From Massilia sp. BJB1822 (lineage in GTDB: Bacteria > Pseudomonadota > Gammaproteobacteria > Burkholderiales > Burkholderiaceae_D), in contig NZ_JABWEB010000033.1 in NCBI RefSeq assembly GCF_013369485.1, positions 1 to 39,710 of the forward strand: DNA of 39,710 nucleotides, in the 5' to 3' direction. The notes beneath the pieces are model-generated. The model made no database searches, was not told the origin of the DNA, and worked only from the letters and a program-made list of their open reading frames with translations. A program made the position numbers and the translations under genes. Positions 21,361-29,361 of this stretch are shown in pieces (positions within the stretch are counted from its first letter, which is position 1; each line of letters begins with the position of its first letter).

Positions 21361-22544
21361 GGGAGGCGCAAGCGTCCCTCCCAAGCCAAGCTGCCGGCCA
21401 CGCCGGCCTCTTCCTTTGCGCTCTTCATGAAGTAGCGGGCCAGCATGGTTTGCGGCACGGCCCGCATCGCCAGATTGCGCAGGCGGCAGGCCAGCGCGCT
21501 GTCCGGCACGTAGAGGCGGGCCGCCTTGCGGCCGCGCTGCTGCAAGGCCTGGATCGCCGGCTGCAGACAATGCTGGTAGCGCAGCAAGGCCGCCGGGCTG
21601 GGATCGACTGCCAGCTCGCGCGCCAGGCAACGCGCCCCGGCCAGCGCCATGCTGGCGCCCTGCCCGTTCGCCAGACTCAGGCAGTGGGCTGCATCACCCA
21701 GCAGCGCTACCCGGCCGCGCGTCCATGCCGGCAGCTCGACCTGCATCACGGCATCCAGATACAGTTCATCCTGCGGCGGCAGTTGCGCCAAGCCTTGCAG
21801 CACGCGCGCATGGCTGCCGCTGAAGGCCGCCTCCAGCGTGACGCGCCGCAGCGCCGGCGGCACCGCTTCCTGCTGCGATTTCCAGATATGCAGGGCGGCG
21901 ATGCGGCCGTCGCCGATGCGGTAATACATACTCATGCGGCGCGGCTCGGCGTAGGTCAGCATGTCCTCCTCTAGCTGCCCTACATCGGGCAGCCAGTAAG
22001 CGCCAGCCCATAGGCCCAGGTGGCGGCAGCAATCCTGGTCGGCGCCGAACACCAGGCGCCGCGTGGCCGAGCGGAAGCCGTCGGCGCCGATCACATAATC
22101 GAAACGCCCGCCCGAGCCATCGCTGAAACGCACATCGACGCCGCCGCTGTCCTGCGCCAGGGCGGCGATGCTAGTATTCAGCTGCAGGCTGGCGCGGTCG
22201 CGCATGCCTTCGTACAGCAGCGCCGCCAGGTCGCTGCGCAAGACCACCATATGACCCAGCTGCGCCATCAGGCGGCCATGGTCGAGGCTCATGATGCGGC
22301 GCCCCGCCCCATCCAGGTACAGGCTGCGTTCGAAGGGAATGGCGAACTGGCGCAGGCGCGGCAGCAGCCCCATTTCATCGAGCACGCCATGCGCCAGGCC
22401 GGCGACGCCGATCATATAGCCCTCTTCGCGCAGCGAAGCGGCCTTCTCCACCAGATGCACTTCAGCGCCCATGCGCGCCAGCCACCAGGCGGCGCACAAA
22501 CCGCCAATGCCGGCGCCGGAAATCAGGATGCGGCTCGGAACCAT
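21342..22544 (-). CDS. FAD-dependent monooxygenase (p-hydroxybenzoate-hydroxylase fold)
   Basis: A 400-residue flavoprotein. Motifs are the N-terminal dinucleotide fold 'RILISGAGIGGLCAAWWLAR' with 'GAEVHLVEKA', the central 'DYVIGADGFRSATRR' (DG motif), and 'GRVALLGDAAHCLSLANGQG' (GD motif contacting FAD). The family hydroxylates aromatic or phenolic compounds using NAD(P)H. It is the third gene of the TonB-receptor operon, nine bases after the MFS transporter, with a GGGAG ribosome site. Its presence in a ferri-siderophore uptake operon suggests it modifies the imported siderophore or releases its iron; the substrate is unknown. Confidence 0.85.
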   Translation of the reverse strand: MVPSRILISGAGIGGLCAAWWLARMGAEVHLVEKAASLREEGYMIGVAGLAHGVLDEMGLLPRLRQFAIPFERSLYLDGAGRRIMSLDHGRLMAQLGHMVVLRSDLAALLYEGMRDRASLQLNTSIAALAQDSGGVDVRFSDGSGGRFDYVIGADGFRSATRRLVFGADQDCCRHLGLWAGAYWLPDVGQLEEDMLTYAEPRRMSMYYRIGDGRIAALHIWKSQQEAVPPALRRVTLEAAFSGSHARVLQGLAQLPPQDELYLDAVMQVELPAWTRGRVALLGDAAHCLSLANGQGASMALAGARCLARELAVDPSPAALLRYQHCLQPAIQALQQRGRKAARLYVPDSALACRLRNLAMRAVPQTMLARYFMKSAKEEAGVAGSLAWEGRLRLPQDELA

Positions 22545-22553
22545 GACTACTCC

Positions 22554-23819
22554 CTATGCAGCCTGCGCCGTCAGCGGCGCGGCAAGTTCTGGCGCGACGG
22601 CGCGCCGGTACAAGCGGGGCGCCAGCAGCAGACCGGCCAGCGCCAGCACGCTGGTCAGCGCAAAGCTGACGCCATAGCCCCAACGCGCCGTCACGGCGCC
22701 GGCCGTCAGGCCGAACACCAGGGCGCACCAGGCGTCGGTGCATTGCAGCAGCGAAAAATCGGTACCCGCCTGCGCCGGCGAGGCCAGATCCATCATGATG
22801 GTGTACAGCACGACGAAGCCAAAGGACATGGCGGCGCAGAAGCACAAAAAGATCCCGGCCAGAACGGGCTTCGCCTGCCCGCCTTGGCCTTCGATCAAGA
22901 GATAGCCCAGTTGCAGCAGCAGATGGGTGGCCAGGCTGGCCGTCAGCAGCGTCTGGCGCGCGCTGCGCTTGAGCAGCCAGCCCGCCAGCAGCGCGCCGCC
23001 GACGCCCGCCAGCGCAACGCCACCGCCCGAGAGCAGGCCGACTTCGGCCACGGCAAAACCGCGGTCCACCAGATAAGTAAGCATGATGGCGCTGAACCAG
23101 CGCAGCGCGGCCTGGCTCAATACGATGGTGGCCATGCCCCAGCGCAGCGGCGCGCGGCGCCAGGCGGTGCGCAAGCTGGGCGGCGCTGCGGGCGATGCAA
23201 CATCGCGCGCTGGCGGCTGGGCGGTCAGGCCGCGCTGGCGCAGCCATAGCAGCGGCAAGCTGCAGAGGCCCAGCAACAGAGCCAGATACAGCACGCCTTC
23301 GCGCCAGCCGCTGTAGCCCACCAGCGTCACCAGCAGGCCGCCGCCGAGGATATACCCCAGATAACTGCCGCCGATCTGCATGCTGTTGCCCAGGCCGCGC
23401 TGCGGCGCGGACAGCGTCTGCACCGCCATGCCGTCGGTGACGATATCCTGCGTGACCGATACCAGCATCAGCGCCAGCAGCAGGCCGATTACCGCCAGCA
23501 GCGCCGTTTCCAGCGGCAGCAAGAGCAAAGCCAGCACGCCGCCCAGCAGCAAAAGCTGGAAGCGGCCCGCCCAGCGCAGGCGCTGCGCCGGGCCGTCCGC
23601 GCACAAGCGGTCCATGCGCGGCGCCCACAGGAATTTCAGGGCACAGGGCAGGAACAGCAGCGACAGCAAGCCAATCTTGTCCAGACCGATGCCGCGTGCG
23701 CGCAGCAGCACAGGCAAGCCTTCATGCACCAGGCCACTGAGCAAGCCCTGGGTCGCATACAGGCCGCCCAGCGTGGCCAGCAGACCGCCGGCTGCCAGCG
23801 CGGAAGGCCGCGCCGTCAC
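22554..23819 (-). CDS. RhtX/FptX-type MFS siderophore importer
   Basis: A 421-residue 12-helix major-facilitator protein resembling the RhtX (rhizobactin 1021) and FptX (pyochelin) inner-membrane ferri-siderophore permeases. Typical pieces are 'GGLYATQGLLSGLVHEGLPV', 'LRARGIGLDKIGLLSLLFLP' then 'CALKFLWAPRMDR', and 'VTQDIVTDGMAVQTL'. Translation starts with GTG at 23819, overlapping the receptor stop codon as GTGA. It would carry the iron-siderophore complex, delivered by the TonB receptor, across the inner membrane without an ABC transporter. Confidence 0.87.
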   Translation of the reverse strand: MTARPSALAAGGLLATLGGLYATQGLLSGLVHEGLPVLLRARGIGLDKIGLLSLLFLPCALKFLWAPRMDRLCADGPAQRLRWAGRFQLLLLGGVLALLLLPLETALLAVIGLLLALMLVSVTQDIVTDGMAVQTLSAPQRGLGNSMQIGGSYLGYILGGGLLVTLVGYSGWREGVLYLALLLGLCSLPLLWLRQRGLTAQPPARDVASPAAPPSLRTAWRRAPLRWGMATIVLSQAALRWFSAIMLTYLVDRGFAVAEVGLLSGGGVALAGVGGALLAGWLLKRSARQTLLTASLATHLLLQLGYLLIEGQGGQAKPVLAGIFLCFCAAMSFGFVVLYTIMMDLASPAQAGTDFSLLQCTDAWCALVFGLTAGAVTARWGYGVSFALTSVLALAGLLLAPRLYRRAVAPELAAPLTAQAA

Positions 23820-25858
23820 AGCTGGACCTTCAGGCGCAAGCCCGCCATGCGGCCCCGCGAGTACTGGGCGAAATTGCCCAGCGGGCCAAAGGAGAAGGCA
23901 TAGGTCGGCACCACCTTGTCGCCCAGATTATCGACATAGGCGGTCAGGCTGTAGCGCTTGCCGATATCCAAGCTGAGCGAAGTGTCGGCCAGCGCATAGC
24001 CCGGCTGGCGCAGGGTATTGGCGGCATCGAACCACAGGTCGCCGGACGCGGACACGCTGACATTCCAGCGCAGCGTGCTGCCGTCGCTGAAGGGATGGAA
24101 ACGCATTTCTCCCGAGGCGCGCAGGCTGGCCGGCGCCACATACGGCACGCGCTTGCCGTTCAGGTCCACATTGCCGGCCGGCGCGTGGAAATTGCGGATG
24201 GTGCTATGCGTCCAGCTGGCGCCGGCGCGCAAGGTCAGGTCCGGCGTGGCGGCATAGGCCGCGTTCAGTTCCAGGCCGCGGGCGCGGGCATCGCCCACAT
24301 TGCTCAGCATCTGGAACAGGCTCGATTGCACCTGGGCTTGCAGATCGCGCGTGCGGCTCTGGAAAACAGCGCCTTCCAGCTGCAGGCGGCGGTTCAGCAG
24401 ATCGCCCCTGATGCCCAGCTCGGCATTGCGCAGGGTTTCATCCTCATACGGCAGGCTGCCGCCGCTGTTCTCAGCCACCCGGTTAAAGCCGCCCGCCTTA
24501 TAACCCTCGCTGAACAGCGCGTAGCCGCGCCACTCCGGCGCCAGCTGATAGCCCAGCGCCAGTTTCGGGCTGACGTGGGTAAAGCGCTTGCTGCCATTGA
24601 AGTTCAGGGCAGCCGCGCCGCTGCGACTGAAATCGATGCGTGCCTTATCCACGCTGTAGCGCAAGCCTCCGCTCAAATCCAGGCGCTCGCTGATATGCCA
24701 CACGGCTTCGCCGAACAGCGCCATCGATTTATTGCTGGTCTGGCCCAGGCTGGGACCGGGGAAGAGGAAGGCTGGCACATTCGCCACCGCCACACCGCGC
24801 GCGCGTTCGAAGTCCTGCTTCTCGTAGTAAAGGCCGAAAACACCATCCAGCGCGCGCTTGCCGCTGCCGATGGTCGCCATGCGCAGTTCCTGGTAATAGC
24901 TCTTCTGCTTTTCCGGATCGGCATTGCCGGTGCTGAGCACCCGCTCGAACTTGCGGTCCTGGTAAGAGGTGCTGGAAGTCAGCTTCCAGTTATCGAAGTA
25001 ATAGTCCAGCGACAGGGCCGCATTGTTGACGGTGCGGCGGATATCCGGATCGGTCAGATCGAAGGGCGTGCCGGCAATGGCATTGCGCTCCTTGAGCGGA
25101 AAGGCCTGGAAGTATTCGTCATGCGCGTGATAGCTGTCGCGGCTCACGGTCAGCATGGCGTCCAGGCCGCTGTCGGCCGGCGTCCAGCGCAAACGCACGC
25201 GCCCCATGCTCTCGCGGCCTCCGCCCAGCTTGTCGCGCCCATTCGCCAGGCGCAGCTTGCCCGGCCGCTCGTCGGCATAGGCGGTGATATCGCCATACAG
25301 GGCATTTGGCAGCAACGCGCCGCCCACTTGCGCATCGGCGCGCCGCATCAGGCGGTTTGCGTCGAGATTGAAGCGCGCCAGCGGCGTATTGCCCGGCTTC
25401 GCCGTCACGATATTGATCACGCCACCCTGGGCCGAACGGCCGTACTGCGTGCCTTGCGGCCCTTTCAGCAGCTCGACCTGTTCGATGCCGGCCAGCGGCT
25501 GGGTGAAGTAGGCCAGATCCTGCGGCACGCCATCGACATACACGCTGACGGCCGGATTGTAAAAGTCGATGGACGGCACGCCGCGCATGCTGAACAGCGA
25601 ATACACGCGGGTACTGCGCGGCATCACGGTCAGCTCGGGAAAGACCTTATCCAGTTCATCGGTGCGCGCCACACGGGCGCTTTCCAGGCGGGCCGCCGTT
25701 GCCACGGCGCTGGCGCCATCACTCGGCGTACCGGTATTCAGCTTGTTCGCCGTTACCACCACCGGCGACAGCGCCTCCACTTCCTGTGCAGCCGTCAATC
25801 CCACTGCCCCTACCGCGCCACCAGCCAGCAGCACGCCACGCATATAACGCATTCCCAT
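23816..25858 (-). CDS. TonB-dependent outer-membrane siderophore receptor
   Basis: A 680-residue receptor with a short leader ('MRYMRGVLLAGGAVGAVGLT'), a TonB-box-like segment ('ALSPVVVTANKL'), a plug domain ('LFSMRGVPSIDFYNPAVSVY', 'VELLKGPQGTQYGRSAQGGV') and a 22-strand barrel ending in the aromatic/hydrophobic 'GLRLKVQL'. The conserved 'YKAGGFN' and C-terminal 'VDNLGDK' blocks are present. It is first in the operon receptor-importer-monooxygenase and has a Fur box about 100 bases upstream. The ligand is not identifiable; with a PchR-like regulator and an FptX-like importer, a phenolate or citrate-type xenosiderophore is plausible. Confidence 0.93.
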   Translation of the reverse strand: MGMRYMRGVLLAGGAVGAVGLTAAQEVEALSPVVVTANKLNTGTPSDGASAVATAARLESARVARTDELDKVFPELTVMPRSTRVYSLFSMRGVPSIDFYNPAVSVYVDGVPQDLAYFTQPLAGIEQVELLKGPQGTQYGRSAQGGVINIVTAKPGNTPLARFNLDANRLMRRADAQVGGALLPNALYGDITAYADERPGKLRLANGRDKLGGGRESMGRVRLRWTPADSGLDAMLTVSRDSYHAHDEYFQAFPLKERNAIAGTPFDLTDPDIRRTVNNAALSLDYYFDNWKLTSSTSYQDRKFERVLSTGNADPEKQKSYYQELRMATIGSGKRALDGVFGLYYEKQDFERARGVAVANVPAFLFPGPSLGQTSNKSMALFGEAVWHISERLDLSGGLRYSVDKARIDFSRSGAAALNFNGSKRFTHVSPKLALGYQLAPEWRGYALFSEGYKAGGFNRVAENSGGSLPYEDETLRNAELGIRGDLLNRRLQLEGAVFQSRTRDLQAQVQSSLFQMLSNVGDARARGLELNAAYAATPDLTLRAGASWTHSTIRNFHAPAGNVDLNGKRVPYVAPASLRASGEMRFHPFSDGSTLRWNVSVSASGDLWFDAANTLRQPGYALADTSLSLDIGKRYSLTAYVDNLGDKVVPTYAFSFGPLGNFAQYSRGRMAGLRLKVQL

Positions 25859-25955
25859 CCCGACCCCTCTCGATTCAGATGCAGCGAGTATCGGGACAAG
25901 CGGCGTGGCGCACTACCGCGATCGGGGCCAAAAATATCGCGATCCGGACTTTTAG

Positions 25956-25974
25956 TTGATAATCATTCTCATTT
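25956..25974 (-). promoter_or_regulatory. Fur box upstream of the TonB receptor operon
   Basis: On the minus strand AAATGAGAATGATTATCAA closely fits the 19-bp Fur consensus (GATAATGATAATCATTATC family). It lies about 100 bases ahead of the receptor start, indicating iron repression. The rest of 25859-26118 shows no gene. Confidence 0.8.
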
Positions 25975-26118
25975 AGGCGATACTGCGGACTCTGCGCCGC
26001 TCACGCATGGCACCGGGTTCGACGGGCAGGCGGCGCGCGCTGCTGCAGCGGGCAAGCGCGCGCACCTGCTCGCCGACACTACTCCAGGCAACTCAGCCAT
26101 ACGTGCTAGGATGCGGGT

Positions 26119-26844
26119 ATGACTCACCTCATTCGAAGCACCATGAAGCACCGACTCTTCCTTTTTGACTTAGACGACACCCTGCTCGATTTCAAGGCCT
26201 CCGAAAAACTCTCTTTCGTGCGCACCATGCAGCAACTTGGCCTGCATGAGGCGGTGGATGGGCTTTTCCTCCAATACCAGGCGATCAACACGGCGCTCTG
26301 GAAAAGCTTTGAAATGGGAGATGTCAGCAAAGACTTCCTGAAAGTCGAACGGTTCCGCAAGGCCTTCCAGAGCCAGGACATTCAACTTGACCCCGAAGCG
26401 GCAAGCCGCCTCTATCTGGAATCGCTGCCGGAAACGGTGGTACTGATCGACGGCGCCGAACAACTGTGCCAGACCCTGGCCGGCATCGGCGAAGTGGGCA
26501 TTATCACCAATGGCGTCGAATCCATCCAGAGCCGCCGCATCGCCAGCTCGGGACTCAGCGAGCACATTTCCTTCGTGGCGACGTCCGAATCCTCCGGCTA
26601 CGCCAAGCCCGACGTCCGCTTCTTCGAATACGCGACGCAGATGGCGCGCTCCTTCGCAAAGGACACAAGCATCATCGTCGGCGACCGTCTGGATGCCGAC
26701 ATCCTCGGCGCAAACCGGTTTGGCATAGAGAGCTGCTGGTTCAATCCCGACGGCCTGCCGAACGAATCGGATGCGCGGCCCACATACGAAGCCGCCAGCT
26801 TGCACGAGATCCTACCGTCGCTGCGGGAACTCGCAGCGGCTTGA
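26119..26844 (+). CDS. HAD-family phosphatase, YjjG-type (noncanonical pyrimidine nucleotidase)
   Basis: A 241-residue haloacid-dehalogenase-fold hydrolase. All four HAD motifs are visible: 'LFLFDLDDTLLDFKASE' (nucleophile Asp), 'VGIITNGVESIQSRR', the Lys in 'SGYAKPDVRFFEYA', and 'SIIVGDRLDADILGANRFGI'. 'LWKSFEMGDVS' in the cap and 'SCWFNPDG' near the end match YjjG, which removes phosphate from noncanonical pyrimidine nucleotides. The ATG at 26119 has AGGA seven bases upstream; an ATG at 26143 would match E. coli YjjG's start better but lacks a ribosome site. Confidence 0.87.
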   Translation: MTHLIRSTMKHRLFLFDLDDTLLDFKASEKLSFVRTMQQLGLHEAVDGLFLQYQAINTALWKSFEMGDVSKDFLKVERFRKAFQSQDIQLDPEAASRLYLESLPETVVLIDGAEQLCQTLAGIGEVGIITNGVESIQSRRIASSGLSEHISFVATSESSGYAKPDVRFFEYATQMARSFAKDTSIIVGDRLDADILGANRFGIESCWFNPDGLPNESDARPTYEAASLHEILPSLRELAAA

Positions 26845-26870
26845 TAGGAAGCGTGCAAGAGCATCACGCC

Positions 26871-27374
26871 ATGTTTCGAAAAACAGGCAAATCCAATCTG
26901 CTGCATTTGCTGGGTGCAATGGCTTTTAGCGCGGTAGGAGTGTCCGGAGCCATGAAAGGAGCGATACCTTGGTGGCCATCCATATTTTTTGGATTTTGCG
27001 CTTCGTTCATGCTGCTTGAGCAATTCGGTTGGAAGCCGTATGTAAATAGATTGGAGATCTCCTCTTCCGGCATCCGGCGTACATTCGGCCCTGCGCTGCG
27101 CGCCAAGAAAGTCGAAGAAGTAGCCTGGCTGGATGTGTCGAAAATAGAAGTCGAAACAACAGACGCCGGTCCCGCCGCAGATGACATGTTCTTTTGGATA
27201 CACGGCGCAAGCGGCAAAGGTGTTGTGGTGCCAAGTGAAATTGCAGGGAAATATGGGCTGGTCAAAGAGCTTCAAGCCCGCTTCCCTGAGCTGAATAATC
27301 ACGCCTTGGCGGAAGCATCCGGATGCTGCACAAATGGCTACTTTCTCCTTTGGGAAAAGCTCGCATCGGAATGA
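26871..27374 (+). CDS. Small membrane protein with PH-like C-terminal domain, unknown function
   Basis: A 167-residue protein starting 'MFRKTGKSNLLHLLGAMAFS'. Two hydrophobic helices (about residues 9-27 and 30-52) are followed by a cytoplasmic beta-rich part ('VNRLEISSSGIRRTFGPALR', 'WLDVSKIEVETTDAG', 'FWIHGASGKGVVVPSEIA') that looks PH/YcxB-like. It ends 'FPELNNHALAEASGC' + 'CTNGYFLLWEKLASE'. The last 65 bases of the gene are repeated, frameshifted, at 28553-28616, so a paralogue once stood downstream. It lies in an immunity-like cluster. Function unknown. Confidence 0.65.
   Translation: MFRKTGKSNLLHLLGAMAFSAVGVSGAMKGAIPWWPSIFFGFCASFMLLEQFGWKPYVNRLEISSSGIRRTFGPALRAKKVEEVAWLDVSKIEVETTDAGPAADDMFFWIHGASGKGVVVPSEIAGKYGLVKELQARFPELNNHALAEASGCCTNGYFLLWEKLASE
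27309..27373 (+). repeat. Direct repeat, upstream copy (3' end of the membrane-protein gene)
   Basis: The stretch starting GCGGAAGCATCCGGATGCTG and ending ...ATCGGAAT (65 bases) recurs with about ten substitutions and a 2-base length difference at 28553-28616. The first 25 bases are identical except one. The two copies bracket the SMI1/KNR4 gene and the 149-residue gene. Confidence 0.75.
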
Positions 27375-27424
27375 GTCAGTTACTGATCGCCAGCTCGACT
27401 GTGCCACCTAAGGTTTATATTGCG

Positions 27425-28033
27425 ATGGATGCCTTTAAACGGCTACTAAAAAGAATGGAGCACTCCCGAGTTGCTTCTTCACAAAATGTACTCGGTTGTA
27501 CCGAACAAGAAGTAATAGCTATTGAGAAGAAGTATAAGCTGCGCCTTCCTCAAGTGTACCGCCGCTACCTGGAAACAATGGGGCATAGGTCTGGCCGCTT
27601 ATTTGCCTTCGATCACGTAGCAGCCTTTTATTCAGCGGTTCTCAATTTGACTGCTGATGCGCCAAACGACTGGAGTGAAGACGGACTGGATCCGCCATCA
27701 GACTTTTTGCTACCACGGAATCACCTACTCATTAGCGAACGCTTGGGAGATCAATTTGAATTCATTTGTTGCAATGGAGACAATGAATCACCCGTATGGT
27801 ACTTCAATACGTGGGACTGGGAAATAAGGCTGCAACATCAATCAGTGCAAGAATGGCTTGAGTGTTGGTGTACTCAGTCGGAAGATGCTATCGCATCCGG
27901 ATATTTTTCCCAGCATCCTGACGGAATTACCAATCCTATCCGCACCGCCTTAATTGAAGGCGAGGATAGTGGTGATCCAGAGTCCTTCAACATCGATGAC
28001 TTTAAAAAGAAAATGGTAAACTCACATGGTTAA
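27425..28033 (+). CDS. SMI1/KNR4-family protein, probable immunity protein
   Basis: A 202-residue acidic protein with an SMI1/KNR4 (SUKH) fold: 'GCTEQEVIAIEKKYKLRLPQ' then 'VYRRYLETMGHRSGRLF', 'FLLPRNHLLISERLGDQFEF' and 'SPVWYFNTWDWEIRLQ'. The start at ATG 27425 is chosen because the upstream in-frame extension overlaps the preceding gene and is not SUKH-like. Bacterial SUKH proteins commonly neutralise contact-dependent or secreted polymorphic toxins. No toxin gene is adjacent, so this may be an orphan immunity gene. Base composition is markedly AT-richer than the core genes. Confidence 0.8.
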   Translation: MDAFKRLLKRMEHSRVASSQNVLGCTEQEVIAIEKKYKLRLPQVYRRYLETMGHRSGRLFAFDHVAAFYSAVLNLTADAPNDWSEDGLDPPSDFLLPRNHLLISERLGDQFEFICCNGDNESPVWYFNTWDWEIRLQHQSVQEWLECWCTQSEDAIASGYFSQHPDGITNPIRTALIEGEDSGDPESFNIDDFKKKMVNSHG

Positions 28034-28075
28034 GCTTACTGATCAACGCACTGCATTAAGAATAAGGCAAGTGAC

Positions 28076-28525
28076 ATGAAAGACGCTCATTTCATAGGGA
28101 AAACGCTTGACGAAAGCATCGAGCACTTCGGTTCACTAGCCAGTTTATATTCTGATGGCATGTGGCCAGGAGAAGATGTTTATTTGGAAATCCCATCCCA
28201 AGGCATTTGCTTCATAGCCAACAATAAGGGGGTTATTTTTTGCATACAGTTGTTTGGAGATGGAAAAGATGAGACATATTCCACCTATTCGGGTGAGGTG
28301 TATAACGGAATAAAATTATCTGACTCGCGTGAAATGACACGAACAAAGCTTGGCCAACCTTATGATAGCACTTTGGGCAAAGCCGAGATCGGAGATGCTG
28401 AGCATTGTTTCTATCCTTGGGATATCTTCAGCACACCGAAATTTAATATACATTGTGAATATTCGCATGACGCTAGTCGAATATTGCTGGTTTCCATACA
28501 GGCCAAGAGCAATTCCATGACATAG
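28076..28525 (+). CDS. Hypothetical 149-residue immunity-like protein
   Basis: An acidic soluble protein beginning 'MKDAHFIGKTLDESIEHFGS' and containing 'SQGICFIANNKGVIFCIQLF' and 'AEHCFYPWDIFSTPKFNIHC'. It has no leader or membrane segment. It is AT-rich like the preceding SUKH gene, from which it is 42 bases downstream. The small acidic make-up and company suggest another immunity protein, but I recognise no family. It is enclosed by the two direct repeats, so it probably arrived with the SUKH gene or by tandem rearrangement. Confidence 0.6.
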   Translation: MKDAHFIGKTLDESIEHFGSLASLYSDGMWPGEDVYLEIPSQGICFIANNKGVIFCIQLFGDGKDETYSTYSGEVYNGIKLSDSREMTRTKLGQPYDSTLGKAEIGDAEHCFYPWDIFSTPKFNIHCEYSHDASRILLVSIQAKSNSMT

Positions 28526-28552
28526 CTGAACCGTCTGATCAGTGCTTCCTTC

Positions 28553-28616
28553 GCGGAGGCATCCGGATGCTGCACAATTTCCACTGTCTCCTGTGGGAAA
28601 CCTCGTATCGGAATAG
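28553..28616 (+). pseudogene. Frameshifted 3' remnant of a paralogue of the 26871-27374 gene
   Basis: One frame reads 'FAEASGCCT', identical to the end of the intact gene ('LAEASGCCT') after its first residue. After a 2-base deletion the next frame continues 'NFHCLLWETSYRNR' against 'NGYFLLWEKLASE'. Upstream of 28540 no similarity is left. The remainder to 28776 (about 160 bases) shows nothing recognisable. Confidence 0.65.
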
Positions 28617-28776
28617 ACAAATTCGCATCAGAGTTCACTTGACACCAAGACGAACAGATCCCAGCCAACCGATGCAATCGGGGTTGGTATTGGATTGAAA
28701 ATAAGACTTGCGCCAACATTATCGAGGTTCGTGCTCCATCCTTTGAAATTTGTGACGACGGTACAGCTTCCCTACC

Positions 28777-29361
28777 CTATTGCCGGCGCGCTCCGGCCAT
28801 AGCCTGCTGATTCCCTTTCACGATTTCCTTGCGCGTCTGCTCGATCAGGCGGATCTTTTCCACGACCTTGGTAATTTCCTGCTCGGGGATGCCAGCGGCG
28901 CGGGCGCGTTCGACGTCGGCGCGCAGGCGCGGCAGCTCGGCTTCGGCGGCGCTGGCATAAGAAGCCAGCAGGCGGGCGTGCTGGCTACCTTCGAATTTTT
29001 GATAGGCCTTATGATCGGCCAGCTGGTTGGCGTCGGGCGCTGCCTGCGCTTCGGCGTCGCGCACGATGGGCGGAGTGCGCGCATCGCCATGTTCACGCGC
29101 CTGCGCCATACTGAGCCACGCGGAGCCGCTGCTGTCGACTGGCGCCAGCGGCACGCGCTTCAATTCCTTCTTCTCGCCTTGCGGCAGGGCGCTGAACCAT
29201 TGACTGCCTTGCGCCTCGCCGCTGCCGGTCGACTGCGGCACCGCGACGGTTTGGGATGCGGTGCTGGCAGCTACGCCGACCGCGCGCTCGGAGTCGGGCC
29301 ACAGCGCCCACGTAGCGACGCTGGCTGCGGCAAGAACGGCGATGGCGTATGGGGCTTTCAT
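28777..29361 (-). CDS. Membrane-anchored periplasmic helical protein of the phospholipase operon
   Basis: A 194-residue protein with an N-terminal hydrophobic anchor (about residues 4-22, 'YAIAVLAAASVATWALWPDS'). A Ser/Gln-rich linker and a charged helical C-terminal half follow ('AEAELPRLRADVERARAAGI', 'TKVVEKIRLIEQTRKEIVKG'). It overlaps the foldase gene stop (ATGA) and ends the three-gene operon. The layout (anchor, linker, long helices) is reminiscent of lipase/phospholipase-specific foldases, but the Lif signature RxxFDY is absent, so this is only a context-based suggestion. Confidence 0.6.
   Translation of the reverse strand: MKAPYAIAVLAAASVATWALWPDSERAVGVAASTASQTVAVPQSTGSGEAQGSQWFSALPQGEKKELKRVPLAPVDSSGSAWLSMAQAREHGDARTPPIVRDAEAQAAPDANQLADHKAYQKFEGSQHARLLASYASAAEAELPRLRADVERARAAGIPEQEITKVVEKIRLIEQTRKEIVKGNQQAMAGARRQ

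Noticed and set aside
28777..29361. Assignment as a Lif-type lipase chaperone
   Set aside because: The anchor-plus-helix layout fits, but the RxxFDY signature and typical length are missing.
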